From Undaria pinnatifida (taxonomy: Eukaryota; Sar; Phaeophyceae; Laminariales; Alariaceae), in assembly GCA_012845835.1 (NCBI GenBank), contig JABAKD010000016.1, forward strand, positions 9,500,121-9,564,120: DNA of 64,000 nucleotides, written 5' to 3'. The position numbers and the translations under genes are program-made. The notes under the pieces are model-generated. The model saw only the letters and a program-made list of their open reading frames with translations. It ran no database searches and was not told the DNA's origin. Shown piece by piece: positions 53,468-64,000 of this stretch. The number at the start of each line of letters is the position of its first letter. The first letter of the stretch is position 1.

Positions 53468-53738
53468 CTTGTTAAATTAATAGGTGAGGACACAGAGTGC
53501 CCCCTGCAGGTCTGCCAATTGGGTAGGTCCTCGGAGAGTACTCACTTTCGTTCCTTCGTAGAGATGTAGCTTTATTCGTTTCCACCAGAGCCCGGGATAG
53601 CTTCTGAGATCGGAGGCGCGTGCCTCCGATCTAATTCCTAACTTCCCCGAATATAAACCGCCAACCTAATCATACGAAACCCATCCAAATGATCTCAAAT
53701 TCGGATACCTACAGGCCTTTCGAGGCCGTATCTTAACA

Positions 53739-56700
53739 TATGCCTAAATGCGTGCTCTTCGTCTTTCAGGAATACAAATGTACTTCACATGTTTGCGGTG
53801 TGTGCGTTCAAGTTCCTGCTTCCAGCATGTTTTTTTTGGCACTGCGCTCCTTTACATCTTAAGTTGTAGTTTTCCTGTCTCTATCCTTGACAAGCGCGTG
53901 CCTGGTGTTTATTCACTGCGATAATTTATTATTGATGATCGACTTAGAGAGAGCTATTAATAAGTGTACAGGACCTAGGTGCTACCTGAGAGGTGGAAGG
54001 ATATGCCAAGCAAGTCCTCCGACGTGCCCATCATGGACTGGGCGAATGGGTGATAATAACAAGCTCATAATCATAATCGTCTCTATCCTGTACCGTTGTA
54101 CTATATATGGACCTCTTGGCATTTTCAAGTCGCCAGTTGCGCCATTTGTGCTTCTTTTCCGCCTTTCTACTGAATGTCTATTCCTCCTTCCGCAAGCGTA
54201 GCGGGCGGCGCCCAGCCGCCCGCGAGCGAAGCCCTTGTATTTTACATATACATAGACTATAGACTATATAGTATTGTATACAAGGTTCCCCTTCGGAGGA
54301 AGGGTGACGCAAGAAGAGGCAGATGCTTTTTTTGCATTTTTCACCCCCGTGCGTTCGCCCGCATCCTTACGGCAGATAGAGCATGCAGCCATACTGCAAT
54401 GTAACTGATCCGGGTGTAGTATCGGAAACAAGGAAGGTATGTATTTGCGATACTACTGTTGTTGTAAGAACGGCCCCAGATAAATTATGGTGATCTGATG
54501 CTGTTGTAGCCTACCTACCAGGTATTTCCAGATCTTCTTGGAAAATACACTGGCTGGTCGATGGGTGACCGGCCATGTGCAACAATTTGCGGGTACTTTT
54601 TGATGTATGCGCGATTTGACTGCTGTCTTGGTGTAAATAAATACTCGAACCTGCAGCTGTGTTGGGCGATCCGAAACAAATGATGCGAGTTCGCACAACA
54701 CGTTGCTGCAGCAATGGCGACCTCCGCAGCCAGCACTTGAGCGTCTTTCCCTAAGGTGCCCAGTCACAGATAACACTAGTAGTGCCATTATCACAGCCAG
54801 CTCCCTCCCTCCCATGCTCCCCACGCATAGACACTCCGCCATGGAACGAGTATGTAGCAAGGAAGACAGGCTAGGCGAGGTCATGACCACAGACAGCCGT
54901 TTTTTTACCTTTAAAACTCACGCAGTATAGACACCAACAGCAGTAGCAGCAGCAGCAGCAGCAGCGACTGCCGCGGCGGCGCGGGGGGGCTGACGGTGGC
55001 GCTGGAAGCTTTGGCGACAGCGCTGTGGTATAGCTGTAAAAATTCAGCACCAAGTACGAGACGGAATCTGCTGACGTTGTGAGCAGCAAGCAGCGGATAG
55101 GGGGGAAAAAACGAACGGTAGCAGCAGCTGATGAAACATTTGTAGCCTTTATCACCACCACCAGCATCGAAATTACAAAACATAGCTGACGTTTTGACGT
55201 TCTGGGACAGCCGCTCGAATGGTCCAGCAGCTGCGGGAGCTGTTCGAAGGGTTCAGCAGCAGCTGCAGCTTTGGAAGTCTGTACAGCCCAAAAGTCCAAA
55301 AAATGAAAGTTTAACGACCGACCGCGACCTAGATAAGGGTAATTAATTATATTTATATTATTATATATAGGTACTATCGAGCATAGGCCACTCACCCGCG
55401 TGGCTCTGTACCTCGCTAAACAAAGGACCAAAACTTAACTTGTTGACGCAGCTTAACGAATGGCGGCGGCGCATATCGCAAAAAAAGAAAAGCAGGGAAA
55501 CGTATGATGGAAAATTGTTATGATAGGGTAGGGTGATGTCCAACATTTCAGCATCATTTGCAGCAGAGGCAACGTTAACTTGATGCCCAGCGTTTTGCCG
55601 CAATAGGAGTTATACAGCATCCTCCTCGCGCGTCAATTATGCATGGGCGGTGGCGTTAAGGTCTCGACTTTGGCTCGCGCTTTTAGGTTGGAATCTAATT
55701 AATTGCGCTGTTCGCTCTCAGTGCTCCAACAAAAAGGTTTGCCAGGTAGCTTGTGTTCATTATGCCTATATAATACGAGGATCAGTTACTCATTTTGGAT
55801 ACATTTTGCATGCGGTGTCGGCAGGCGGAAGACAGGGGGGGGGAGGTTACATACGCTATTTCACTAAAACATTCAGAATAAATCCGAAAACATGTTGCAC
55901 CGCACCACCATACGGCTTCTTGACAACCCGACCGAGGTTGGGCATACGTAAGGGATGAGAGACCTTGGCCTGAACAAGACCGCGACACAGGAAAATACGC
56001 CGCTACTAGTATACTAACTGTGATAGGTCTTCACAATTCGGCAATAAAAAAAGGCACATTTAGGAATCGTGGTGGCGGCAGTGGACATGTCCTCGGTATC
56101 GTCGGAGTGAGACAACCCGCCGATACTCATTGTTGTAGCAGAGCGCAGAGTAGTTTGATGCCGGCGAGTCCAACGGCGCACCACTATGTACGGAAGTGTA
56201 CGGGCCATGTGGTGTCCAATCGAATACCCAACCGTCTTGATATACATGTCCAGAGCGATACATGGTCGGGAGGCGACTGGAATGGCTCGGCAGCAGCGGG
56301 AAAATGGGCGACAGGCGTTGCGACAAGGTTGTGAGCTTGACTCTGGTTCATTGGTAGTCCGCGTTCAGCTTGGCCACTACAGAAGAAGCTGTTGTTGCGC
56401 GCGGTAGGTAATGATGTGCTTGTCGGCTACAGACAGGTTCGGTGCCACAGCAGCAGCAGGCACGGTGAGTACAGAGCCGGGGCATCGTGGACATTTCAGC
56501 GGGCAGGGGAAGTAAGCGCAACAGGGGCGGCGGCGGGCGCTACGAAAAGAACGATCTACGAGTATGGTCTAGAGGAGGCAGGGATGGCGACTCATCTAGG
56601 ATCCAGAGAGGTAGGTGTGGATATCAACTCATCATCTATCGTCTAGAGGGTTGGATGGCGACTCATCTATGATCTAGAGGCGTGGATAACGACTCAGCCC

Positions 56701-56939
56701 ACAAACCCTTAGGAATTGTGGAAGCCACTTCGGTGGGATCGGTGGGGTATACGGGGGGTGCGGTAGGCGCTACGGGCCATCAAAGCTAACAACGTGAACC
56801 CGCGCGGATCGTGGAGGGTAGTTTTTACGTTCTCTCATATTGGCCGAGGTCTGTGTGGTAGTCCGCCGGGGTCGGAGAAATAAAAATAAAAAATGCCGAA
56901 AAGCGGCGTTTCTCGCCCGTTTCTCGCCCGTTTTTGGGT
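53739..56939. other. No supportable gene
   Basis: A GCGGGCGGC/GCCGCCCGC hairpin is at 54201-54223. A CAG run is at 54936-54965. Imperfect repeats of GATGGCGACTCATCTA-type sequence lie at 56585-56700. ORFs have no motifs. Confidence 0.35.
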
Positions 56940-57125
56940 CCGGGTTGGGGTTAGGGTTAGGGTTAGGGGTTGAGTTGGGTCTGCGCCCGTACCTTGATCC
57001 CACCAGGAAGTTCTTCCTAGCTCACAAATGCGAACAACCTGGGGTTAGGGTCAGGGTTAGGGGTTGAGTTGGGTCTGCGCCCGTACCTTCATCTCACCAG
57101 GAAATTCTTCCTAGCTCACAAATGC
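56940..57125 (+). repeat. Duplicated segment with TTAGGG-like repeats
   Basis: GGGGTTAGGGTTAGGGTTAG and TTGAGTTGGGTCTGCGCCCG with CACCAGGAAGTTCTTCC occur twice (about 56940-57030 and 57037-57122). TTAGGG is the expected telomere unit for brown algae. This is an internal relic of only a few units. Confidence 0.7.
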
Positions 57126-58357
57126 GAAGACCCTGGCGCCCCAAAATTTCCGCGCGAACAGATCATTGGGCGAGCTCTTACGGGCATACGCGCACAAAAA
57201 AAGCACCCGTGGGTGCTACGGCAGGAATATTGGACTCTACAGGGGCATGATGGGTGCTACCGGCATATGAGCGGCGCTTGTGTAAGACGGGTGTGTTGTT
57301 ATAATCGGGTGGGGGATTAGGGGCGAGGATTGCGGTGCATTTGAAGCACCTTGGGATGTCACAACAAGACTTTATCGTCCTGCCGTCGACGCTAAATGCG
57401 AAGGAGCGGTCCTCAGTCAGGACGCAGATGTGTCTACTGCACTAGAGCATTCTTCTCTCGGTGGTAGACTATTTTCTCTTGAATATTACATACAAACCCG
57501 TGACCCGATAAGATGAACCCAGGGTTGAGACAAAGATGGTTCCAGTCTTTGGGACCGAACGTCCTGGAATTTCTATTGAAGACGCGATCATCCCCCTTAA
57601 GCTTAGCCACACACCGCCAGAAAAGGGTCTTCAAAATGCAGACAATGTGATTCTTGCCTTGTCCGTCAAACGGGTCGACTCGTAGCGACACCCCAGCACC
57701 TTTCCCTGCGCCCGCCTCTACTACGCCGCCACCTCTGCCACAGCGGAACTCGGTGATTTTTCCTTCTCGACGCATCACAGCAGCAAGCAGCAGCTGGTGT
57801 CCACCGCACAGGGGTGGAAGTGCTAGCGGTGGGGTTGGGGCCGGAGCTGTGCAGTGCCAGAGGTGTGCTTGCCAACCTTCTCTACCGCGCGTTCTGCGCC
57901 GACATGGTACATCCTAGAAAGCGCATTCTAAACGAAACGACGCAGAAGGAATCGTTCAATCCAATGTTAACATTAAAGCATGGGCGGCAGTGCTAAACAA
58001 TGCAACTGTCACAATCACAACGCTAGTTCATTTTCCGCACTGTTAGTTTTCAGGGATAGTCACCGCCCCACGCGTGCGCACGGCGCGGAGACTTGTCCCG
58101 AGCAAGGCCCCCTGTTTCGGGGCAGGAGGCTTCATTATATCCAGTACGTAATTGCACGGAGCGATCGGCGGCAGCGCATAAGAACGCCACTGAGTCTCGC
58201 GATGACGACAAATCCACACGCGGTCGCTGGCATCAGCCGCAACACGACTTTCACAGGGGCACATGGCGCTCCCCAACATGAGCAGGACATTCGCCTCACT
58301 TTCCCGAGCTCGTTCGACCAAATGAAATGGAGCCAAGCGCGTACTACACGTTGCAGC
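57126..58357. other. One unrecognised minus ORF
   Basis: Minus-strand ORF 57434-57778 (114 codons) ends in a natural-looking stretch (VFNRNSRTFGPKDWNHLCLN; FVCNIQEKIVYHREKNALVQ). I do not recognise it and see no splice logic, so it is noted but not called as a gene. Confidence 0.3.
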
Positions 58358-58446
58358 GTTCCCCTTTACAACTGGAAACCCTTTTTGGGGACAAAATTAC
58401 TTGGATTTAGTATTGGGAGGGGTTCGGGGGCTCTAAAGGGGTTAAC
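58358..58446 (+). mobile_element. Family E mini-element
   Basis: GTTCCCCTTTACAACTGG start, AAAATTACTTGGATTTAG centre, GGGGCTCTAAAGGGGTTAAC end. Nearly the exact reverse complement of 20220-20306. Confidence 0.75.
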
Positions 58447-60614
58447 AATGTAGTAGTCAGTAGTGCGGTCTTTCTTGCAAGTTCCTTGTTCGAAGAAAGC
58501 GCCAGAGAGAAAGCTGTGGGGAATATGTTAAACTAGTCTAATAGTATAGACTAACTGGGCCAAAGGCAAGTTCCGACGGGGGACAAATGCCGTGTATATA
58601 CTTGTAATCATGGTTTGCTTAGGATTCAGCCGACAGAGCGCCAAAGTCCTCCGCGAATGATGCATCTATTAATAGTCCATGTATCAGGTATGTACCAGAG
58701 GTATGGGAAATTCATAACGGCGGGATATTGCGAACTTCAAGACCGCGCGGAGGCATTTTTCTACAGGGGATGTTACCGAAATTGCTGCAAGCACGCTGAC
58801 CAGCACAGACTGAGACAGACCAATACGGGGTTCTGTGTCGTCGCTGCCAGGCCAAGGAGGGAACAAGTGGAAGGAAGGAAGGAGTGGCTTTGCCAATACG
58901 TCCGTATTTCGCCGGCGCAGCTTACCTGTTTCGGTGAGTCAACACCAGTTTTCCGAGGCCTGCGAGCTCGGAAAGAGAAACATGCTGCTGTGCAACAACT
59001 CAGGTCTCGGGGCACACTAGTCGTAGGTCTTTCGAGGCGCTACAGGAGCTACCCCGTACATAGCAGGGGGTGTTGCCTCATAGAAGATGGTGCGCTGGAG
59101 ATCGAAGTCCTTGCTGTGTGTATAGCAACCTGTAACACGACTTTGTGTCGCAGCGTTTTTTTTTATGTGTTGTGTGTGCCTACCGCTGTTACATGTCATC
59201 ATACCAAACTGTTCGTAAAAATAATAAATGTTTCATATTTCTAGATAAGACCCAACCACCCTTATATTTTCGACTTCGATGGTACTTCTAGCATGTGGTG
59301 CTTGCTCTGACCTCTGGCACTGCTGCTGCTGTGCTGCTCTGTAATACGAGTAAGTACTGCCCACGAGTACCGGTGTTGTATCCACGGCGGCGGTGCTGCT
59401 GCGTCACGGGGAACCCGCATGAGGCTGGGTGGAGATTACAAAAGCTCAGTCTTACTCGCGTCTACTGCTGCAGTCTACCTGGTGCTTATCATATGTCGCC
59501 ACGGTACTGTTGTGTATGCGTGTTGTTGTCTCGAATCATGTGGCTGGTGACTGGTACCTCGTACCTCGTGCATGATACTTCGTGCATGATCATGATCTAA
59601 GATACCAGGGCACCAAGCAAGAGGGTACTTCCTAGAGCTGTGAGTCGGCACGATTTTAGTCACCAACTAGTTACTAGTTAATACTGTAGCTGTAGTTGTA
59701 CTAATAGTCAGTCGTTTTCCGGAGATGCCGACTATCCGACTTGGTTGGCTTCCACGGGAAATGTTGATAACGCGGCGTGCGCTTTTTTTGGGTGGGGGCA
59801 GCGCCCCCTCGACCGGGAGATATACTGATTTTGACTCGCTTCACTCACCTGGCTGAAGTCGGCAAGTCGGTTGACCATCAGCTGGTTTCGCCAGCCGACT
59901 TGCCGACTAAAGCCACCTTGTTGACTGCCGTCACCTACTGATTAGTTTTTAGTCGTGAAATCCTGCCGACTCGCAGCTCTAGTACTTCCAGTTCTGTCCC
60001 AGGCACTCGTACCTGGTTTGGCACGAGTAAAAGGGAGACACTCTGTTGCTCTACGAGGCTCTATTGTAGACTGCAGCAGTATAGGCACTGCAGGGCTTGT
60101 AGGTAGTGCTTACCAGGCACCGGTAGTTTTTACTAGTAATTGGTGGTAATGAGGCGCGGCCTCAATACCTGCGGTAGCCATATCTGCGATGCCTCATATA
60201 TGGAGTTCCTTGTACGGTCGACCCCGCTTTAAAGACGCACATGTTTTTGTTTTCAGAGCGTCTTTGACGCGGGGAATCGGGACTTATCGAATTGAGGGTG
60301 TACTGGTAGGTTCGACATCAATGCTTCGGGTATCCCGAATGGAAAAGTATGATAAGCGAGAGCTGTTGTTGTTGTTGTTGTTGTTGTTCTCGACGCGCTT
60401 GTGGGCTTGCTTGTGGACACAGCAGGTGCTCGTACAGCAGCAGCAACTTTTAGATATGATAGTTCTCCCGTTCATTTCGGCTAACTCTTGACCAGACGAT
60501 CAGCATCTATTAATAATATATATCTCCGGTGTCGTGGGTTTTTTATTGCTCCGTACGAGCTAAGCGAACATCCACGCTGTTTGATATTTACGTTCTGTAT
60601 TCAGAGAGAAGAAT
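58447..60614. other. No supportable gene
   Basis: A 16-bp-stem hairpin (GTCGGCAAGTCGGTTG / CAGCCGACTTGCCGAC, one mismatch) lies at 59858-59907. Related CCGACT words lie around it. (TTG)n lies at 60365-60388. Confidence 0.4.
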
Positions 60615-61330
60615 AAGTCGTCAATCGACCTCCTGAAAATAGGTATTCGTACAGCAGCATAGATTTTACAGAAAAAAAAAAGTCGTCCAACAACCTCCTG
60701 AAAATAGCTACTACTCGTACAGCAGCAGAAGACGTAAAAGCAGCGGTAGTAACAGCAACACGGCACACGGGACCAGAGCCAGGTCGGTGTCGCTGTGCGT
60801 GTGTCTCGTCGATCGACGTCCTGAAGATAGTTACTCGTACAGCAGCACGCTGCAGCATAACAGATAGTGCTCCCTTTCTTTTCGGTTGCATTGTTGAAGG
60901 CTCACAATCTGCGTCTCCGATCACAAAAACACGATCGGCATGGGAGAAACCCATACTGCTGTAGTACTCGTATATAACGTAGACGAGCAATGCCTGTCAA
61001 ATCACAACATGCCGCACACCCGGCAGTGTCTTCAGAGGAAAAAAAAATCGGTACCCATACGACTGGTGGTGCTGTACGCGTAGCAGGGGCAGGGTTAGAA
61101 TCAGCAGTAGCACAGCAGCAGAAGAAGGTGTAGAAGCAGCGGTAGTAACGGCAGCACGACACATGGGACCAGAGCCGGGTAAGTGTCGCTTTGCGTGTGT
61201 CTCGTCGATCAACCTCCTGAAAATAGGTATACTCGTACAGCAGCATGCTGCAGCAAAATCTCTGCTGTCCTCGTATATAACGTAGCCCAGCAATGCCTGT
61301 CAAATCACAAAATGCCGCACACCCAGTAGT
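60615..61330 (+). repeat. Nested duplications around a CGTACAGCAGCA unit
   Basis: TCGACCTCCTGAAAATAGGT followed by ACTCGTACAGCAGCA occurs four times (60615, 60685, 60810, 61205). A larger block (GCAGCGGTAGTAAC ... GGGACCAGAGCC ... GTGTGTCTCGTCGAT) is duplicated at 60725-60855 and 61110-61250, and CGTATATAACGTAG ... GCAATGCCTGTCAAATCAC at 60968 and 61274. Confidence 0.8.
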
Positions 61331-62496
61331 TGGTGCCTGTGAAATCACACGTTGTCGCACCTATCTCGACGAACTCTCAACGACTTACAGCGAAACCAGC
61401 ACTAGAAGAGTTGTGTGTCATTTGTGCGTGCACAGGACCCGTCGGAACTGGCCTTAGTGCCGTGTACGCTGAGTGCGGTGGACAAACGTGGCCGAAGAAC
61501 TCGATACAAACATACAAGCATACACACATACAGAGTTCGAGGCACCCAACCCTCGTATTCGATCCGAAAAGAAGAGGCTTTTTTTCCTTGGAAAGCCAAG
61601 AAAAAAAGGCTGAGCGCTGCGCGCTTCGCGCGCGTCATTATCAGGGCTGCGCAGTATATACGGCCAGTGTAGTATACTGGCGGTACGCGTATACTGGCGG
61701 TAAAAGTATACTGGCTGAGAGCACCAGTAAATACAGCAGTGTGTCGAAGCTTACCGCATACCAGAGGGTACGTGGTAGAACCTTCAAGTACGTCCCACAT
61801 AACGCCATCCCATACAGCGGAAACCCTCAGAAATAAGGAAACGAGAAAAGGAGAGAGAGAAGCGAGGACTTTGCGCACGATGGACGAGCTATTGTCTTCC
61901 GCTACAATCTAGACAATACCATGTTTTTACTTGCCCCGGATTGTTGTGAAGGGAACATGAAGCGAAAATTTCTCAACACATTGCCTCCGGCGGGGCCCCC
62001 TCGCCAGCTTTGGGAGGGCTTCGCCTCCATGTTGCGGCTTCTCCGCATCACGCAACAGTACACTGAGGGAATCTAGTATACTGGCTGCTGAGTTGTACAG
62101 AATACTGGCAAATTGTACTGGCTGCGCGAGCCAATACCCGACCCTAGTTTTTATATCGCCTATGTACTACGTACAAGTATAGCCCCGACAGGCTCAAGGT
62201 TTGCAATTGCAAAGCAGATTCAGATTCTGCCCCCCACCCCTCATCCTCGCGAGATGCCGTTACAGCAGTAACGTCGAGCAGAGATCATGGAACAAAAAAC
62301 GCGAATACCAAGGTTGGTTCGAGAGTTCCCACGAGTATTCCCACAGGAACTTTTTCTGTGCGTGTTTTGTGCTGGTCGGTAAAACTCTGTATGCTTCCCT
62401 GCTGCCGCTTTTCGCGTGATGCCATCATTCCGATCTGCGCAGCTGCAGGCTAGAGCGTAGCGGACTCCAACCTCCTCTCCACCTCTGGCGGTGGCG
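61331..62496. other. No supportable gene upstream of the plastid-protein start
   Basis: TATACTGGCGGTA-type words repeat at 61672-61715 and 62080-62125. GC-rich imperfect palindromes lie at 61985-62035. The promoter of the gene starting at 62497 must lie here, but I cannot point to an element. Confidence 0.35.
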
Positions 62497-62642
62497 ATGA
62501 AGGCTTCAGCAGCATTGGTGCTGGGCACGGCGTTGGCGGGGTCGACGTTAAGAGATGCGTCTGCATTCGTCGGTACGCCGCTGGCCCGGCTGTCTTCGGT
62601 AGCGCCGGCGGCTCCTTCTTCCTCGGTAGCAATGCGGCCCAG
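62497..62642 (+). CDS. First exon of a predicted plastid-targeted protein
   Basis: Starts ATG and encodes MKASAALVLGTALAGSTLRD, ASAFVGTPLARLSSVAPAAP, SSSVAMRP. The first 20 or so residues form a signal peptide (Lys then a hydrophobic Ala/Leu/Val core). The next residues, ASAFVGTP, match the ASAFAP-type cleavage motif of heterokont plastid presequences, with the critical Phe. A Ser/Ala/Arg-rich transit peptide follows, low in acidic residues. Such bipartite leaders send nuclear-coded proteins across the four plastid membranes. The donor CCCAG/GTAGGT leaves phase 2. A rival plus frame is also open here, but it lacks a start and the targeting logic. Confidence 0.7.
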
Positions 62643-62996
62643 GTAGGTGGTGGTCGGGGGGGGGGGGGGAGGGGGGAAATGGAGGAGGGGGGAAATGGCA
62701 GAGGGGGGAGGAGGGTGGTGGCGGTGAGGGGGGGGGAGGGGGGGGGGGGTGATGGTGGTGGTGGTCTGAATTGCGATGCTGATGATGGTGATGGTGTTTA
62801 GGAACATATGGCGGTTATAATAGTGGAATAAGTAAGAACAAAGGCGGCGTGGTTGCGAATCGTGCTTAATAGCAGCACGGTGATTTGCTTATTGTGTTGT
62901 GGATGTTTAAGTTGAAGTCGGTTTTGAAACTGGGCTGCCTTGTCGGAACTTTCAACAGCAGCTTGCCCACCCACACATATCACCCATCGCAAGCAG

Positions 62997-63107
62997 GACG
63001 GGCGTGAGCATGGTGGCCGGCGTGGCCGGCACGGTGGGGGGATCGGGGATTGAGCGCATCAAGGGCACCGACAAGGAGGGGCTACTGGATGTCAACCGCA
63101 TTGACAG
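62997..63107 (+). CDS. Second exon of the plastid-targeted protein
   Basis: Acceptor ATCGCAAGCAG accepts phase 2 from the exon at 62642; donor GACAG/GTACGA leaves phase 2. It encodes TGVSMVAGVAGTVGGSGIER and IKGTDKEGLLDVNRID. The mature protein probably starts near here. I do not recognise the family from these 37 codons, and no following exon could be identified before 64000. The intron between the exons holds a G-rich block (62655-62765). Confidence 0.62.
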
Positions 63108-63317
63108 GTACGATGACGGAGTTCTACATACATGGAAGCTATCACTAGGGGATCGTTGAGTCGACCTTTTTTTTGTCGCTTTTCGCGTTCGCGAGGTTAA
63201 AACTTCGCTGCACAACATGGTGACGCTGGGCGGCGTGGCGAAACGACGTAGGCGTATACCTGGTTTAAACGATTTTGAATGTCAACTAACCCATTGAGCC
63301 ATCCCAAAATAGGGGTG
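63108..63317. other. Probable intron
   Basis: Follows the donor at 63108. No further exon recognised. Confidence 0.35.
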
Positions 63318-63546
63318 CACAGCATGAGTCCCTGAGGTCCTCACAAGAGGAGCTCAATATCTCACTCGAAAAATAATTTCGAAGGCATTCGTTCCCTCAA
63401 CCCGACCAAGCTTATACGCCTTAGTCCTAAAAAAATGTGTAATCGTGAAATTACTTCATTAACCGGCAGTCCCTCACATTAAGAGCTCAATTGGCCAGGT
63501 ATACCTTTTTTTGGCGCAAAAACTGCAACCCCTACCGTAGGATGAC
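63318..63546 (+). mobile_element. Family C MITE-like repeat
   Basis: Close copy of 7528-7760 in the same orientation: AGCATGAGTCCCTGAGGTCC start, CCTACCGTAGGATGACTCC end. It would lie inside an intron of the plastid-protein gene if that gene continues to the right. Confidence 0.7.
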
Positions 63547-64000
63547 TCCATTTCCAACTCCTAAAACTGTCCTGGTCTATCTCTAAGTGTTTTGTCCCCA
63601 AGTCGGGAGTGCGGTGCTATTTTAAGAATTAAAATAACTGTCAACCCTTTTGGGAACATGCCTAGCGTCCAAAACAAAAAAAGGGTGTGCGATTGTTTTC
63701 AACCATGTAGGAAGAGCGTACCAGGTACACCGGTACGAGTGTCAGCATGCTGTGCCAATGTCGCCTACCAGCAGCCCCTAACGTTGCACTACTGTTGGTC
63801 ACATCCCCTAGTCTACCCCAGAGATCTGCGGCTCTGCTTCGTGCGGTCGATGCTGAAACATTTCTTCAGTTGTGTTTTTTTTTCGATTTTTTTTTCCCCC
63901 AAACGCGAAAGCTCACACTTAACTCTCCAAACCACAACATGTAAAAATCCCGCGTTTACACGCAACACCGCACGTGTACACAACGTCGGCACACTCACGC
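63547..64000. other. No supportable gene
   Basis: TACCAGGTA at 63719. Short ORFs only, T-run at 63875. Confidence 0.3.

Larger units (their letters stand above)
52850..53738 (-). mobile_element. TRIM family 1, complete and young (889 bp)
   Basis: LTRs 52850-53118 and 53470-53738, both 269 bp, start TGTTAAATTAATAGG and end ATCTTAACA. I find one difference between them (ATTCAGATACC versus ATTCGGATACC), so insertion is recent. Target duplication TATG (52846-52849 and 53739-53742). The 351-bp interior has no ORF of substance. The minus strand next to the right LTR reads TGGCGTCGTCGGCAGGA, complementary to the 3' end of a tRNA-Ser. The other side has AGGGTGGGCTAG as a modest polypurine tract. The first LTR begins about 65 bp after the stop codon at 52783, so it may affect 3' end formation of that gene. 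Confidence 0.92.

Overview
The window looks like a piece of the nuclear genome of a photosynthetic stramenopile, most likely a brown alga of the Ectocarpus/kelp type. Reasons: short exons bounded by GT..AG with long repeat-filled introns; one gene start (62497) that reads as a signal peptide followed by an ASAF-type motif, the hallmark of proteins sent to a red-lineage secondary plastid; a Ty3/gypsy element; TTAGGG-like repeats; and many simple repeats. This assignment is an inference from sequence character, not from a database match.

Layout. 1-8.7 kb is intergenic and full of small transposons: a long-TIR MITE family (A), a tRNA-derived SINE, a solo LTR and an old TRIM copy. 9.0-11.5 kb is a scrambled gypsy element (gag on the minus strand, a second gag arm inverted on the plus strand, RNase H on the minus strand, RT thumb on the plus strand). 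12-15 kb is a degenerate 12-bp minisatellite. From 15.8 to 43.9 kb lies the most interesting region: a string of WW-domain exons. One WW domain is split by an intron (15831-15886 plus 19216-19393), five are intact single exons (27064, 31799, 35192, 40029, 42006) and one is destroyed by a MITE and a stop (37934). Short linker exons lie between them. Every intact single WW exon has a length divisible by three and sits between phase-1 introns, so exons can be added, lost or skipped without breaking the frame. Two downstream candidate exons (42706, 43292) carry PPxY motifs, the ligand of class I WW domains.

The introns and flanks of this locus are loaded with MITEs (families B to F), an 83-bp satellite grown from a MITE end, and a tRNA-Glu(CTC) gene at 33316 enclosed by two inverted TRIM copies. 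At 48.8 and 52.9 kb are two complete TRIM elements with identifiable LTRs, 4-bp target duplications and a minus-strand primer-binding site matching the 3' end of tRNA-Ser. The one at 52.9 kb is very young and carries about 60 nt of tRNA-Ser. 50.8-52.8 kb holds exons of a Cys-rich zinc-ribbon-like protein and an unrecognised C-terminal pair of exons. 53.7-62.4 kb has repeats and no gene I can support. 62.5-63.1 kb holds the first two exons of a predicted plastid-targeted protein that continues beyond what I can follow.

All exon boundaries are read by eye from splice consensus and frame. No homology search was run. For linker exons the acceptor was chosen partly because it gives a consistent phase, so those calls are weaker than the WW exons, where both borders are conserved between copies.
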